DNA from: Mytilus californianus
Lineage: Eukaryota; Mollusca; Bivalvia; Mytilida; Mytilidae
Direction: 5' to 3'
DNA: 64,000 nt
Assembly (NCBI RefSeq): GCF_021869535.1
Contig: NW_026262668.1
Location: 12,818,348-12,882,347, forward strand
The notes beneath the pieces were generated by a model that saw only the letters and a list, made by a program, of their open reading frames with translations, was not told the origin of the DNA and ran no database searches. Position 1 is the stretch's first letter. Every line of letters starts with the position of its first letter. Both the position numbers and the translations under genes were made by a program. This document shows positions 23,743 to 35,629 of the stretch, one piece after another.

Positions 23743-26700
23743 GTTTAACGCCACTTTCAAAGCTATTGTGCTATTTCGTGGAGGAAACCGGAGTGCCCGG
23801 AGAGAACCGCAGACCTTCGGTAGAAAAACTAACATTCCTAGTCAATTAAGATTGGAGTCGAGCGCACCTGCCACGTGTGGGATTCGAACTCACAACCTTA
23901 GAGTTGTCTGGCTAGTGATACAGTAGTTCGACTACTTAGATCACTCGGCCACCGAGGCCCCTCCCGTATCTAGGTGTGTTTTATATCAAGTATAACTAGT
24001 GTATTGACAATCGATATTCAAAAATAAGGAATGCATTCAAATTACATGTATCAAATCACAAAAAATACCAGGCTTTTAATTTCAAATGACAGACGCGCAT
24101 TTCGCATGTTTCGTCTACAAATGACTTATCAGTGGAACTGAAATCAAACCAATTGGAAGGCCAAACACAACAAACCAATTTCCTTTTAAATAAAAAAAGA
24201 TATCCGAAAAATTTCACTGTTTGTTTTTTTATCTCGATACTAAATTTGGAGCTATACCAATAGCCTTATGATAAATATAAAAGACAATGACGCCTTTCGG
24301 GGATGTTCGACAAAAAGTCAATAGATTGTTACCATTAATAACAAAATTGTATGTTGGAAATTGCGAAATTAAGCAAGCTAAACAAATAATTTCCTCCAAG
24401 TATTACACACAATTTGTTTAAGATTATTATCTTTTTTTCCGTTTGAATCTTACTGATGTCTTCATTATTACAATTGCAAAAGCAAGCCAGTTCAATTCCC
24501 AGAAATTAACCTAATAATGAACAATCGACCGTGAGCAACTCAAAATTCATCAGAAGTTTAATTCCACTGTTAATTGATTGTTATTTTAAGCAAACATTAG
24601 ATATAGTATCAGCCAGTTTTGTAATGTTTTACGTTTTTCTATAGTATTGACTACCATTGATATTGGAAATACATCGCCGATAAAATGTTTTGTTAAAACG
24701 TTAGAGTCATTACTATTAAGGGACAATAAGGATAAAAAAAAACGACATGACTTTATGTGTGATTATTTTCTGGAATAAGATGGAATATTTCGAATCGAAA
24801 AAGAAAAACAAAGAATTAAGTTTACTTAGTTTTGACCTTAGTTGTGTTCTTAATATTTGGTATATAATAATTCCATTAACAGAACAACTAAGCATATAAA
24901 TAATAATATGCAATGTTTTAACCGCCGATGTGATTTTAAGTGCATGATCACTGTAAATGAATGCTATACATAATGATATTTCAATACTTGTCAATTTGTA
25001 GTGTTCGTTATCAAATTGGTGACTAAAAACTATAATCCGCCACACCACAGGCGACATGGATTTATTTCTATTCATACTGACGTTTTACAAGTTTGTCAGG
25101 TAAGTGATATTTATGTAAACCTAAGCATCTCATACAAGCCTCATGTCACAACATTTATTTGACAATATAACTAGAAATGATATGAAGTTTAGAATAAAAT
25201 TTATATGTTACATACGCACCTTCACACATTGAAAACTTCAAACTTGGATCTATGGCAAACGTGACAATTTAATTTTGCACATTTTCAACTTTCCATTTTT
25301 CAGCAGTGAAATATCACATACCAAGTCGGATTTCATTGAAATATCTTCATTGATGCGTACCAAGTTTAAATTATATGAACTTTATTATATTATTATTATC
25401 TATATAAATTTGCATATTATTACTTGCAGTTTTCCCCAGGTTTGGTGAAGATCAAAACATTCACCACCTAGTCCTTTTTTTATATTTTCAGTTTTATGTT
25501 TTCTGACTCTTTATTACAAAAAAAGTTTTTTTCCTTTCCTCTTATTGTAAACTTTATTGAAATAAATGAAAATATATGTTGATTTTCAAAAGTGTGCTTT
25601 GATGATAGATATTTCTACAAATTCCTATTTTGTGTTGTTTAGTCATAAAATATGCTGAAATATTTTGATCAATGAAGATGAACGTAAATCGCATTTATAA
25701 ACATCATCTAGGAATATAGTTCATAAAAAAGTAGAGCTAACATACCACTTTGAACATACAACCATGTACATTAATGAAACAGAACATTTGATCTAACTTT
25801 TATCTTGTCTGTGATGACAATTTCAGAAGGAAAATGTATCATCGAAATATGACTTCACAGTATGCAGATCTACTATATACTATCTAAGAAGTGTAAACAC
25901 AAAGGAATGCTTCGTGGCTTTCGTGTGACAGTTCCATCAATATCATATTCACTCTTAGCTAATGTTGTAAGCAATACGAGCAACAAAATTATACGTGATA
26001 CCGAATCCTGTGGTCGCGACATAGTTATCTAGAGTTCTTAATACAAAAATGTGTTGGGTAGAAACTTCACAGGACTAAGTGGGGATAAATGTAAGCCACT
26101 TTTTTTATGCATCAAAACCGGGATCATATCAAACATTTGGGTACATGGCCAGTATAGAATAAAACATTAAAATAAGGGATTATGTATGATTGGTATAATG
26201 ACATAATTCTCATCCTTTTATTTGCACCTTTGACATTCCTTTTTGTATTGATTGTAACATTACCGCATTTGTATTTCCCATGAGCGACATGACGGATGTC
26301 ACATGTAAAACAAAATATGCGTACCCTTCCTTGGCATCACTCTTGATTTTTCTAAAGTTTGCATTATTCATTCATTACTTTTTCGTGCAGTGTTTTTTAA
26401 ACTGTTGCTTTTCTATTCGTCGTTTATCGGTTTTACTATGATTTTGTCTGTTTCCTTTCACATTTTGAGTTTAGATTCTCCTATTCTTGGTATCTTTCGT
26501 CTCAGTTTTTAAGTATACCCTTTATTATATTCCCAAATTAATTATGAACAATATATAGCTAATATGTTATCGCCGAATTAAAATGTTACAATACGGTCCT
26601 CCCTTAATATTACATGCTATGGTAGGGTTAACTTCCGTTTGAGAAAGTATATCTTTGTGCAATTTTTTCCCATTTCTAAAATAACTTATGTTGAGTTTTA

Positions 26701-29050
26701 ATAATGCCTATGAAATTTCCATCAGGACTATTTACTAATTAGATATACCATCGTTTATAAAGCAAGCCAAATTTTGCAGAACATACCAAAAGTATCATTC
26801 GGAGATATCAAAAAGAAGGAGTTGAATCAATCAGTTATTACAAAATGTATTTATTTCTTATACTGCATGTTTTTAGAATGACAAGAAAAAGAAGCCGTAT
26901 AGTGGTAGAAGCAGCCAACCAATGGCTAGACTTGAAACACTTAAAAATGTAGGTTCCGGGTGTGGACCTTTTGATGGCATGCAAGAAGGAAAATGTTATA
27001 TCGTCAGAGGTAAATAGCATTTTTTAAATAATTGGATTATCAAATCTGAGAATTTTCACACAATCAAAATATTTAATTAAGCTTTTGATCTGTTAAACCT
27101 TTTTGCATATTCTAAATTCTGATACAAGTGTACTATGTGCTACACTTACTAATTGTAGTCCGGATTCGAGTTAAACCAAAGACTTTAGATTTGGCATGTG
27201 TTATTTTTTCCTTAACCATGCAGCATTAAAGATTAAAAAAGAAAAGACTGGTCGGATGGAACTCAAGTTTTTTTTGGTTCTCCTGTGAAGTCTTATTTAA
27301 AGTGTTTGCTCATGGAAATCTATTTAACTGTGTCGGCCTATCATACAATACTGTATATTTAGATGCTGTGAATAGCTTATTATCTTGAATGTACAGGAAT
27401 ATTCAACTACTGGACATAACTTCCTTTAAACAATGTTTATGGTCAACTGTCAATGGTCAAGTTTTTGTTCATGTTATTGATCTAAACAGTATAGTTCTTG
27501 ATAAACTTAAATCCAGATAGACTATTCGAATGCACCAAATGTATTTTGATTTACAAGCATAGGTTCGGTACCGCTGCTTGTCTCCGATGTCATCATCAGC
27601 TCGGTTACTAGTGCTTTGGTACACGTGACATGATTTATGAATACCTTTCTGTAATTCTCCATTGATAAATTTAGAAATTATTAAGAAACGTAAGAACCAA
27701 CTACCTCAGACAAATCTAACTGAGACATACTTCACTATTCTTTAGGGTCCCTTTTTAAAATATAGATCCTTACGTTCATGTTTTAATAAAATACGAAAAT
27801 CTGTTATTATTAAAATAACAAAGCTCCTAATGATCGCCTAATCCTGGATGGCGACTGTAAAATCAATTATCGTGTTGACAACAGTTTAAGTTGAACTTAA
27901 ACCTTATCTAGCGACATATATCATGCAATACAGTAAACACAAAATCTTGCTCAAACATTAGACTAACTATGATGTAAAAGGTATACGAATAGCATGGTGG
28001 TATATATTTGCTCCGCAGGAACAGAAAAATTAACAATTAAGTTATTAAAATGAATGCGGTATTTCTATAAATTTGTGTTCAATGTATACTAACTTCTATG
28101 ATTTCATATTAAAATCAAACAATAAGCAATGACTGAAAAATGCGTTTCTGTCCATTTGAAAACACACCATTGCTTTAGGCAAAGAAAACACTAACAAATC
28201 ATGTTTTTGCAGATCCAGGATACAACTTCTTTTATTTCAATTGTGTTGATGCAAATCTGTTGGGATCATTAGTTTATTATTGACACACCAGTAAAAAAAG
28301 GCAATTTGCAGCTTTGTATCTGGCAGACACTTCTATGTACCGACTATAAGGTGTGCTGCATATTGATACTGTGAAAAATCAGCTGCAAGTCATAATATGA
28401 TTTGTTTTGCCGAGTGAGCAAAATAGACGAAATCAAAGAGAGCTTATATTCTGATGATCAACTGATATTTTAAAAAATCAATATGATGTAATTGTATTTG
28501 TGTGGATTTGTTTATAATGGAAACAATAGATTTATTTTCCTTCATTAGCAAACCGAAAGATAAATTTCCTGTAAAAAAATGAACGTCTGTTCTAATATTA
28601 TGACGTAAGTGATAAGCCTGTCTTAAAGTAACCGAGAACGGGTTAACTTATTTTAGTCACAAAGCTAGGATGTGAAACTTTATGAAAAGATAAGAAGATT
28701 TATACAGTCATAGCTGTTACTGATAGTGCTGTAAGCCTATTTTTGTTATCTTGATGTCTTTTAGAAGCATTGTTGTTTAATTGCTGCCTCATAAATTTAC
28801 GATTTAATTTACATCTCTTTATATCTTTTTGATAATCTGTCGTCTTTTTTGGTTTTTTTAACCGTCATTATGTTTTAATAGCAATTTCAATAGCCTAGAA
28901 AATAACTGTTTGTGATATACAAATGTCATTTATACTATTTATGTTTTAGGGTACACAACAAAGCCAAGCTACTACAGATATTTTAACATAGACCAATGCC
29001 ATCCTCCAGAACGTGTAAGCTGCTATGACGCAAAGTGTCCATACCATTGA
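22588..29050 (+). CDS. Gene A: secreted Gly/His-rich, eight-cysteine protein (four coding exons)
   Basis: Spliced model 22588-22852, 25002-25099, 26877-27009, 28950-29050, giving 198 aa. All junctions are GT-AG and the phases agree (1, 0, 1). Residues 1-18 form a signal peptide (MSRYVAVLFVVSFAVVIA, cleavage before YDPVYDHH). A Gly/His/Asp region with three GGGGDPH(H/Y) units follows, then HCPC, then a Lys/His-rich stretch, then CGPFDGMQEGKC and a C-terminal QCHPPERVSCYDAKC. Eight cysteines would allow four disulfides. The start at 22588 is preferred over the in-frame ATG at 22549 because the latter lies upstream of the acceptor at 22568. A paralogue is at 46119-52808. The C-terminal Cys spacing with a YYRYFN segment is loosely reminiscent of Kunitz domains, but the pattern does not fit well. 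The function is not known. A secreted matrix, byssal or defence role is only a guess. Confidence 0.82.
22669..22740 (+). repeat. Coding 24-bp tandem repeat (three units)
   Basis: Three head-to-tail 24-bp units encode GGGGDPHH, GGGGDPHY and GGGGDPHY. Unit B keeps a single partial unit (GGGGD). The units differ only at silent or His/Tyr positions, so expansion looks recent. Confidence 0.95.
23711..23962 (-). mobile_element. tRNA-derived SINE with TGAT tail, intron 2 of gene A
   Basis: Same family as 8918-9153, reversed. On the minus strand the A box reads CCGAGTGATCTAAGTAGTCG and the B box GTGAGTTCGAATCCCAC. The tail is a (TGAT)n run at 23711-23741 on the plus strand. The insertion is bracketed by CCCGTATCTA at 23701-23710 and 23963-23972, a perfect 10-bp target duplication. 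Unit B has the empty site ('ACCCGTATTTATG' near 47180). It therefore inserted after the large duplication. Confidence 0.93.
24060..24145 (-). repeat. Short dispersed 'CGTCTACA' repeat relic
   Basis: The plus strand reads GACAGACGCGCATTTCGCAT then 'GTTTCGTCTACAAATGAC'. Related copies are at 47300-47365 and 60840-60895 and in inverse orientation at 12900-12985. It is shared by both units, so it predates the duplication. Confidence 0.6.
25002..25099 (+). CDS. Gene A exon 3
   Basis: Acceptor TTTGTAG|TG and donor CAG|GTAAGT. It encodes VIKLVTKNYNPPHHRRHG through LQVCQ and holds one cysteine. All 98 nt are identical in unit B although the introns on both sides differ, which is the strongest sign of selection in the window. 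An acceptor further in (CCACACCACAG) is possible but would shift the frame. Confidence 0.85.
26877..27009 (+). CDS. Gene A exon 4
   Basis: Acceptor GTTTTTAG|AATGAC after a pyrimidine-rich tract and donor AGAG|GTAAAT. It encodes NDKKKPYSGRSSQPMARLE, then TLKNVGS and CGPFDGMQEGKCYIVR. It differs from unit B at 3 of 133 positions, giving two amino-acid changes (K to G and S to R). Confidence 0.85.
28213..28283 (+). pseudogene. Possible alternative or relic last exon of gene A
   Basis: After the good acceptor TTTTTGCAG, the phase left by exon 4 gives D-PGYNFFYFNCVDANLLG then SLVYY and a stop. The GY...YFN pattern recalls exon 5 (GYTTKPSYYRYFN). In unit B the acceptor is TTTGCAA, which is not usable, and the stop is lost (TCA for TGA). 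It could be an old duplicated last exon that has decayed, an A-only isoform, or chance. Confidence 0.3.
28950..29050 (+). CDS. Gene A exon 5, last coding exon
   Basis: Acceptor ATGTTTTAG|GG. It encodes GYTTKPSYYRYFNID, then QCHPPERVSCYDAKCPYH and TGA at 29048-29050. The three differences from unit B in 101 nt are all silent. It carries three of the eight cysteines. Confidence 0.87.
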
Positions 29051-29068
29051 TGAAATTGCTGCATTAGA

Positions 29069-29074
29069 AATAAA
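29069..29074 (+). promoter_or_regulatory. Polyadenylation signal of gene A
   Basis: AATAAA begins 19 bp after the stop codon and is conserved in unit B (52829-52834). A T-rich downstream element follows at about 29090-29105. Confidence 0.7.
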
Positions 29075-29439
29075 AGATATTAAATGAATTTTTATATTTT
29101 TATTATGTGTTCCCTCTTCATGGTTATTTTTCAATTATAGGACAGAGTTCAAATAATCTTTATAATAGTACAAGTCATGTGTTTTAGTAAATAAAGTGAA
29201 GGAAAAAACCAAAGGAGGAATTAAAACTGATAAGTCGTAGAGAGACTGACAACGTTAATACAACAATGCAAATAGAGAAGAAGGCAAGAAATATAAAAAT
29301 AAATGCCTACACGAATATTTTGCTTTTTGCTTTAAATAGTCTGTTCTCTGTATAATAGAAACAAAACATGCGTATTATAATGTTTAAGTCAATAGTGTGG
29401 TATTTTGTTTCAATAAAGAAGAGTATTATTAGTGATTAC

Positions 29440-30170
29440 CATGGAATTGAACTTTCAATTCAATGACGGTTCAATGACGATTTCAAGTACTAATCTACCT
29501 GTAAACTCTTGACTTTATAATGACCTTTAAGGAATTTTAACCGTTAGAGGTCAAATGGAGATTTTTATATTGTATATAAATGTACTGGTAACATACTATG
29601 TATGCAATAGTAATGATGAGCATAATTACCGTTTGTCTCATTTACCAAAATACCTGCGAAAACCTCTGAAGGTTGATCATGTTGATAAATAACTTTAAAA
29701 TCCCTGATTAATATAGAGGAAATTATACAACCTGCATAAGCATATACTACATAATGACTTATCAAACTCTTCTCTTTTAAAACATATACTACACTAATGA
29801 CCTAAACATTAAACATTAAAAGACATGACTAGTGGAAAAGTGTCCAAGATCTTACAATATACATCATTAATCCAAATCTTCTGCTACTGGATTTGTTCTT
29901 TTTGTTCAGGAATATACTCATATTTGCATGTCCCGTCAAGGATCATGAACCTCAACAGTATATCTAAATGTTGTTCTTTCATTATATGTGAATTGGATTT
30001 TTAATTGTAAAAATGTTTTCTTCTGTTAAATTCATTGACAACTTTCAATCAAATTGTATTTAGACTCGGGATAATTTTGACATATAGAGACAACAAAATG
30101 TCAACAAATGCCCATTTCATTTCCATCGGATGTCCCTTTAATATCTTTCGCCTCTTTGAAAGATTGATCA
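29440..30170 (+). repeat. Rearranged copy of the 13.1-13.8 kb repeat family, part inverted
   Basis: Segment 29445-29540 (ACCTGTAAACTCTTGAC and neighbours) is the inverse of 13135-13225, while 29755-30110 (TTATCAAACTC...CTAAACATTAAA, ...CAACTTTCAATCAAA) runs in the same direction as 13230-13740. The end near 30120-30165 ('GGATGTCCCTTTAATATC', 'TTTCGCCTCTTTG') is a diverged retroelement tail like 7116-7167. The open frames 29765-29565 and 30035-30259 lie within it and are not conserved. Confidence 0.6.
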
Positions 30171-30430
30171 ATTGCACTAGACACAATACACCCCTGTATT
30201 CTAACTTTATTATTAAAAAACTTAAGACTCTTAAAACTAGGAAATTTATACCAAACTAAGAAAGCTCTTGTCTGGGGTCGGTTTTTAAAACGCTTCTACA
30301 ATTCAAGTTAATGACACAGCTTTGAAGAGAAGGACGCCTGCACGTGACTGTCAATAATATTTTGTTAATTTAATTTAAACATAAACTTAGGCCCGCACGT
30401 GCAGAAGAAGTTTTAAGATACGCTTTTTTT

Positions 30431-30485
30431 TAAATCCGTTGCTCTGTTACACAGACATCCTGTGGTGTTCTGGATAGTGGAGGAA
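30431..30485 (+). repeat. Short repeat 'AAATCCGTTGCTCTGTTAC'
   Basis: Matches 54232-54290, 63949-64000 and, in part, 38205-38240. It includes 'CAGACATCCTGTGGTG' and 'GGATAGTGGAGG' and precedes 'GACAGGTTGGAGACAATC'. Confidence 0.6.
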
Positions 30486-31407
30486 TTTACTTCAAAGAAA
30501 GAGAAAGTTGACAGGTTGGAGACAATCACGGTTTTAATACCCCGTTTGGGATATAACAGTTAACTACCTTTAATAAGATAAACATTTAAAAGATATAAAA
30601 AAAAGTATAATTTCAAAAGTTGATACAAAACAAGCAAAGTAAAGAAAGTTTATAAAATATTCCAGCTTCGTCGTGGTTTGTTTATATAAATTCCCTGTTG
30701 CTACATGTAAATATAATTTAACACATCAAATGTGAAATTAAGTTTTATACCCTGAACACCAGTAGTTTTAAAAAGTTTGTTATAATATTGGTGTATAGTT
30801 AACAAGTTGAGACCACTACAATTCTGACGTTCGACTACATTTGCATCGTAATTTTCCAATTACAAATTGTGTTGGGCATAATTTACTCCTGTTTTCGTCA
30901 TAACATTTGCCCTCATGACGTTCACGAGTGTCGGTTGTAACGTCCGTTTAGTGTTTTCTAGGTCTTTTTATAAACATAAGACAGAGACACCTGCATATCC
31001 TGCGGATTTATGTTTTGATTGATCGAGTGTTGCTCGCTTATTGTTCAGTGGCAAAAAGTTCATGCATTTTCATCAAAGAATTGTCTAATGTGTTATTTAG
31101 TATGCAGAGACTGTGCCATTCATCCTGTGTATGCAATATACAGGATTTAACACCCCTCCTCCGACCTAACATGCCTGCTAATTGATACATCCCATTCTTG
31201 AGAAAGCCCAATGAAAGAATTTTACTGTTGAAACGTATCTAACAGAATCAGCAAATGTGAACTCGAAATTGGCACTTCGTTTTAATAGAAAATGTCAAAA
31301 TTTCCGATTCTACAATAGAACAGAACGGAGTAAATATAATAAATAGCAAATAACTTGCAATTTATACCAACGCCATCAATCAAAAATTCAAAAATGTTTA
31401 TGTTAGT

Positions 31408-31608
31408 GATTTGAGTGAATTTACAAGAAAACAACGATGTCGATATATGTTCAGTCAAGAAAAAACCAAAATTAATACATTTCGTAACAGTACAGGATAT
31501 AAACCTGCTTCTGCGTGCCATACGTTGGAAAATTATACCAGTTTAATGAAGCTTGAATTATCTTTTCTACAACATGAAAAAACAATCTTACTAAGGGCGA
31601 AAGAATAG
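31408..31608 (+). other. Open frame shared by both units, coding status unclear
   Basis: Encodes SEFTRKQRCRYMFSQEKT then a Lys/Thr-rich tail. Unit B has a longer frame (55049-55459) with the same core. Many differences change amino acids and the ends do not match, so there is no sign of purifying selection. No family was recognised. It could be a relic of a retroelement gene. Confidence 0.25.
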
Positions 31609-32109
31609 CACTACGCAATTTAAAAATGATAATACAATTGTAATTTTTAAAAAAAAGCAGATAAACATTTAAATTGTGTTATTTAAGAGCTTGTCTCACA
31701 GAAAACCATGCAAAATTTGAAAATATCGTCTCGGAGGGTACCACCCTCGGTTAAAACTTTTCCTGCTAATGAATATTTTTAAGATCTTATGTACAATCGA
31801 AACCAGAAAATATATTTTAGACTTCTCTGAATTTTGTCTATTTTAGTAACAAGCTTATTTGCATAATTGATTAAAATGAGCTAAAAATTCCTTCAAATAT
31901 AGGTTTAGTTAAAAGTACTTTAAAAGTCACCATGATAATTTCTATTGGGGTTCTAGTCATTTATATTGTGGAAATATATATAAAAGGTCGTAAATTATGC
32001 ATTTATAAAGCGTTTTCCGTTTTTTTGGGCAAACTTATAGGGTGCTTTCTATAAGGCCTTATTTTGTGTTTGTCATTTACTAGCCAAGTTTAAGTCACTA
32101 GTTTTCAAA

Positions 32110-32290
32110 AAGGTGAGCACATAAATACATGAAAAAAGTAAAACAACAAAAATACCGAACTCCAAGGAAAATTAAAAATGGAAAGTCCCTTAACAATTGG
32201 CAAAATCAAATGCTCAAACACCTCAAACGAATGGAAAATAAATTTCTTTGCTAATTGTTATTAGATTAACAAAATATAAAAAATCCACCC
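32110..32290 (+). repeat. 'CCGAACTCC' dispersed repeat fragment
   Basis: Contains ATACCGAACTCCAAGGAAAA, 'AATTGGCAAAATCAAA' and 'CAAACGAATGGAAAATAA'. Same family as 14170-14345 and shared with unit B at 55880-56060. Confidence 0.65.
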
Positions 32291-34838
32291 ATGGCAAATT
32301 AGTAAAAATTACCTTATTTTTTTACTTTAAAACCCCACGTCAAGCCTTTTACCACATTTATAACTAAATCAATTATGAGTAGATATCAAACAAAATATGA
32401 TGTAATAAACATATGAAATGTTCAACTTTGAACATTTCAAAGATTTAATTCAGATAAAGTAATTTGCAAATGTATAAATTCAAAATAAATAAGATTTTGC
32501 AACTTTCATTAAAAGTTATCAAGAGTTATCCCCCTTAAACCATTCTCCACAAGAATGTGAAGAAGTTAACTGCTTAGATGCAGACTTCACTGACGCTTGA
32601 AACTATGCTTGTTTGCGATAGTAGGGCCTTACCTAAGGTCTATGAGTGGAATAAAGATACATCACACTTTGTATTGATGTCAGTTTTGCAATGTGAAGAG
32701 AAAATTCTAGAGAAATTGCAGGTTTTATCACATTTTATCACCTCAGTGCTTCTGCACATCTTTGACGAAAATGTCCTGTCAGATATTACACAAACGTACT
32801 GTAGAGCTCAGACAGAGAGATTATGTTGGTGTGAAGTGAAGAAAGAATTAAGTTTGCTGTTGCTATCCTGACCACAACGAACGTCAAGTTTAAAGCAGAT
32901 CTTGGGACTTTTGGAGGCCTGGACATTTGTTCTTTGTAAAAGAGGAGTCCTTGCAGAAAACTGACAGAAACATACAGCATGTACAGGGTATTCACTTGAT
33001 TAAGGTAAATATAAAAAAATGAATCATAATCTGCAAATATAATAGCAGGGTCTGTTGATACAATACCTATAGTTGTAATGAAATTAACCCCAGCTGTAAT
33101 CTCTTTTACAGTTTAGGATTCCGAGTCCGGAGTCTCTGAGGCACCCGACTATTCTATTGGGCTTTATATTGAAGACTGGTATTTCATAGAGAAAACATTG
33201 CCCATGGGGTTATCGGTCTCATGTAGTCATTTCAATAGGTTTTCTTCATTTTTGCACTAGGCTGTAGAAAGAAAATCTGGACTAAATGATATTGATCACT
33301 ATCTAGATGATTTTTTATATGTTGGAGCGGAAATACCGACAACTGTCGGAAATTAATGAGCACGTTTTACAATGAATGTGTTGAATTAAAGGTTCCTTTA
33401 GCTGAGGACAAGGCCAGGCACGTTAATAACATATTTTGGTATAACAATTGAAACGAAAATAATGCAAATTAAAATTCCAAAAAAACAAATAATTGAATTG
33501 CTTTAGTAATTGAAAGATACAAATAATCATAAAAAAATAACTTTAAAAAACATTACAGCCTTTATGTGGTTGATTGGCACTTTTGTGCCAGGGCTTTATC
33601 AGCTGGACGTGATTTCAGTAGACGTTTATATATGGCGTGTCAGAGAGTGAAAAAAACCTCATCACTTAATCAGAATATCAAAAGATATTTTGAATGATAT
33701 TTCAATTTGGAAATTATTTTTTAGAAATTATAATGGGATTTCTTATATTTTGGACGATGAGTGATTGTCAAGCTCTGTTTTAAATCTCTTTATCGATAGT
33801 GGAAGGGATAGGCGGCGGATGTGGTGTATATTTGAAAGGGATATGGTCATATCTAGCTTGGCCTATGAGTTGGAATGAAGACGTTTTCGGAGAGATTAAT
33901 TATTTAGAAATGATCCCTATCGCATTAGATATGTGTTTGTGGGCTAGTTAGTGGAAAAGAAAGAAAATAATATTTCATTCCGATAACCAGTCGGTTGTAA
34001 AAGTTATTAGTTCCTGCTCATCAAAATCACATCGTGTTATGTCACTTGTTAGACATACCGTATTGTGGATCTTGCTGGGTAGTTTTCACATAAAAACTGT
34101 TCATATTCCTTGTTATTAAAATATTTTTGCTGATTTAATCTCTCGTGGAAAATTTCAGAAATACAAGAAATTGGCTCTGTGTGCAGATTCACATCCCACT
34201 TTAGTTCCAGCGGACTTTTGGATAATTTTAAACCAGAAGTGTTGAGCCTAATAGATTCCTCAAATTCTTCAAATACTTGGTCTACGTGGATCAAAATGGA
34301 CTAAATTCATTTCAAAACTTTAAACATCAACTAAATTTGAATGAGGTATGGCCGTGCCCTGTTTCACATTTAGTTAATTATATAGCTTACATGTTTAAAG
34401 AAGAATATTCATATTCGACTGCGAAAGCGTACCTTCCGGGCATTTGATTTTATCATAAAATTAATGGGTTAAGATGCTCAGTGGCATGCTTTGTTTAGAT
34501 AAACGATACGACACGACTGTCGTAAGCCTATTACTATTGATATATTAACTAGACTTTTAGATGCACTGAAATTAGTTTGTTTTTCAGTATATGAAACATG
34601 TTTATTGAAAGCTTCATTTTCATTTGCATTTTTTGGATTTTTCAGTTTTGGAGAAATTGCAAAATAAAAATTTAATGAGAACCAAATAGTAAAACGAATC
34701 AATATAACAATCAATATTAATTCATGGTCACTTTATATAACAATCCCTTCTTCTAAGACTGATCAGCTGGGTAATTCAGTCACGATAATTTTGAAAAGGA
34801 ATAAAACTAGTTCGGTTTGTCCTGTTCAGTTGATGTTA

Positions 34839-35331
34839 AAATTGAGAATGGAAATGGGGAATGTGTCAAAGAGACAACAACCCGACCATAGAGCAGACAA
34901 CAGCCGAAGGCCACCAATAGGTCTTCAATGCAGCGAGAAACTCCCGCACCCGGAGGCGTCCTTGAGCTGGCCCCTAAACAAATAAGTATACTAGTTTAGT
35001 GATAATGGACGTCATACTAAACTCCAAATTATACACAGGAAACTAAAATTGAAAATGATACAAGACTAACAAAGGCCAGAGGCTCCTGACTTGGGACAGG
35101 CGCAAAAATGCGGCGGGGTTAAACATGTTTTTTGAGATCTCAACCCTCCCCTATACCTCTAGCCAATGTAGAAAAAACAAATGACAACAGTACGCACAGT
35201 AAAACTCAGTATAAGAGAAGTCCGAGTCCGATGTCAGAATAGGAAACAAAAGAAAATAAACAAAATGACAATAATACATAAATAACAACAGACTACTAGC
35301 AGTTAGTGACATGCCAGCTCCTTAGACTACC
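34839..35331 (+). repeat. 493-bp dispersed repeat inserted in the DIRS-like element
   Basis: Begins AAATTGAGAATGGAAATGGG, contains CCCGACCATAGAGCAGACAA, GAGGCTCCTGACTTGGGACA and AAATGCGGCGGGGTTAAACA, and ends near CATGCCAGCTCC. Unit B has the empty site (GATGTTAGACTACC near 58993-59006). TTA is present on both sides (34836-34838 and 35332-35334), which could be a 3-bp target duplication. No terminal inverted repeats were seen. The open frame 34791-34985 falls in this repeat and is not a gene. Confidence 0.85.
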
Positions 35332-35629
35332 TTGCAATGAGACATAAATATGATGGCATTCATTTTGTCATGCAAAAGAAAAAACTCTAACTAGGTACCA
35401 GTTTTCTAATATTTTAAAGAAACCCTTGCCTTTTATGTTACGATCCTTCTGAATTTAATACACGTTCTATTTGTTTTGGAGCTGCAACACAGTCTTTTCT
35501 TGATGGTTTAGATGAAAATAGTATTAAAATGAAAGGTCGATGGAAATCAGCTGCTTGCAAAGGTTATATACATGTGTAGGAACAAACCTCGTATAATATT
35601 AAAAAACTTAATTTCAGGGTACCTGAAAG

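Noticed and set aside
24716..25075. Minus-strand frame opposite exon 3 (and 47875-48150 in unit B)
   Set aside because: It is a shadow of a conserved plus-strand exon; outside the exon the two copies diverge and the frames end differently.
26838..27020. Minus-strand 60-codon frame, conserved in unit B at 49913-50095
   Set aside because: Its conservation comes from exon 4 on the other strand, whose splice sites and phase fit the gene model.
26877..29050. Kunitz (BPTI) inhibitor domain encoded by exons 4 and 5
   Set aside because: A YYRYFN segment and one Cys-x7-Cys spacing are similar, but the other cysteine spacings and the usual GPC and second-loop residues do not match.
28946..29134. Minus-strand frame opposite exon 5
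   Set aside because: It is a shadow of the last coding exon. The plus-strand differences are all silent, which is expected if the plus strand is the coding one.
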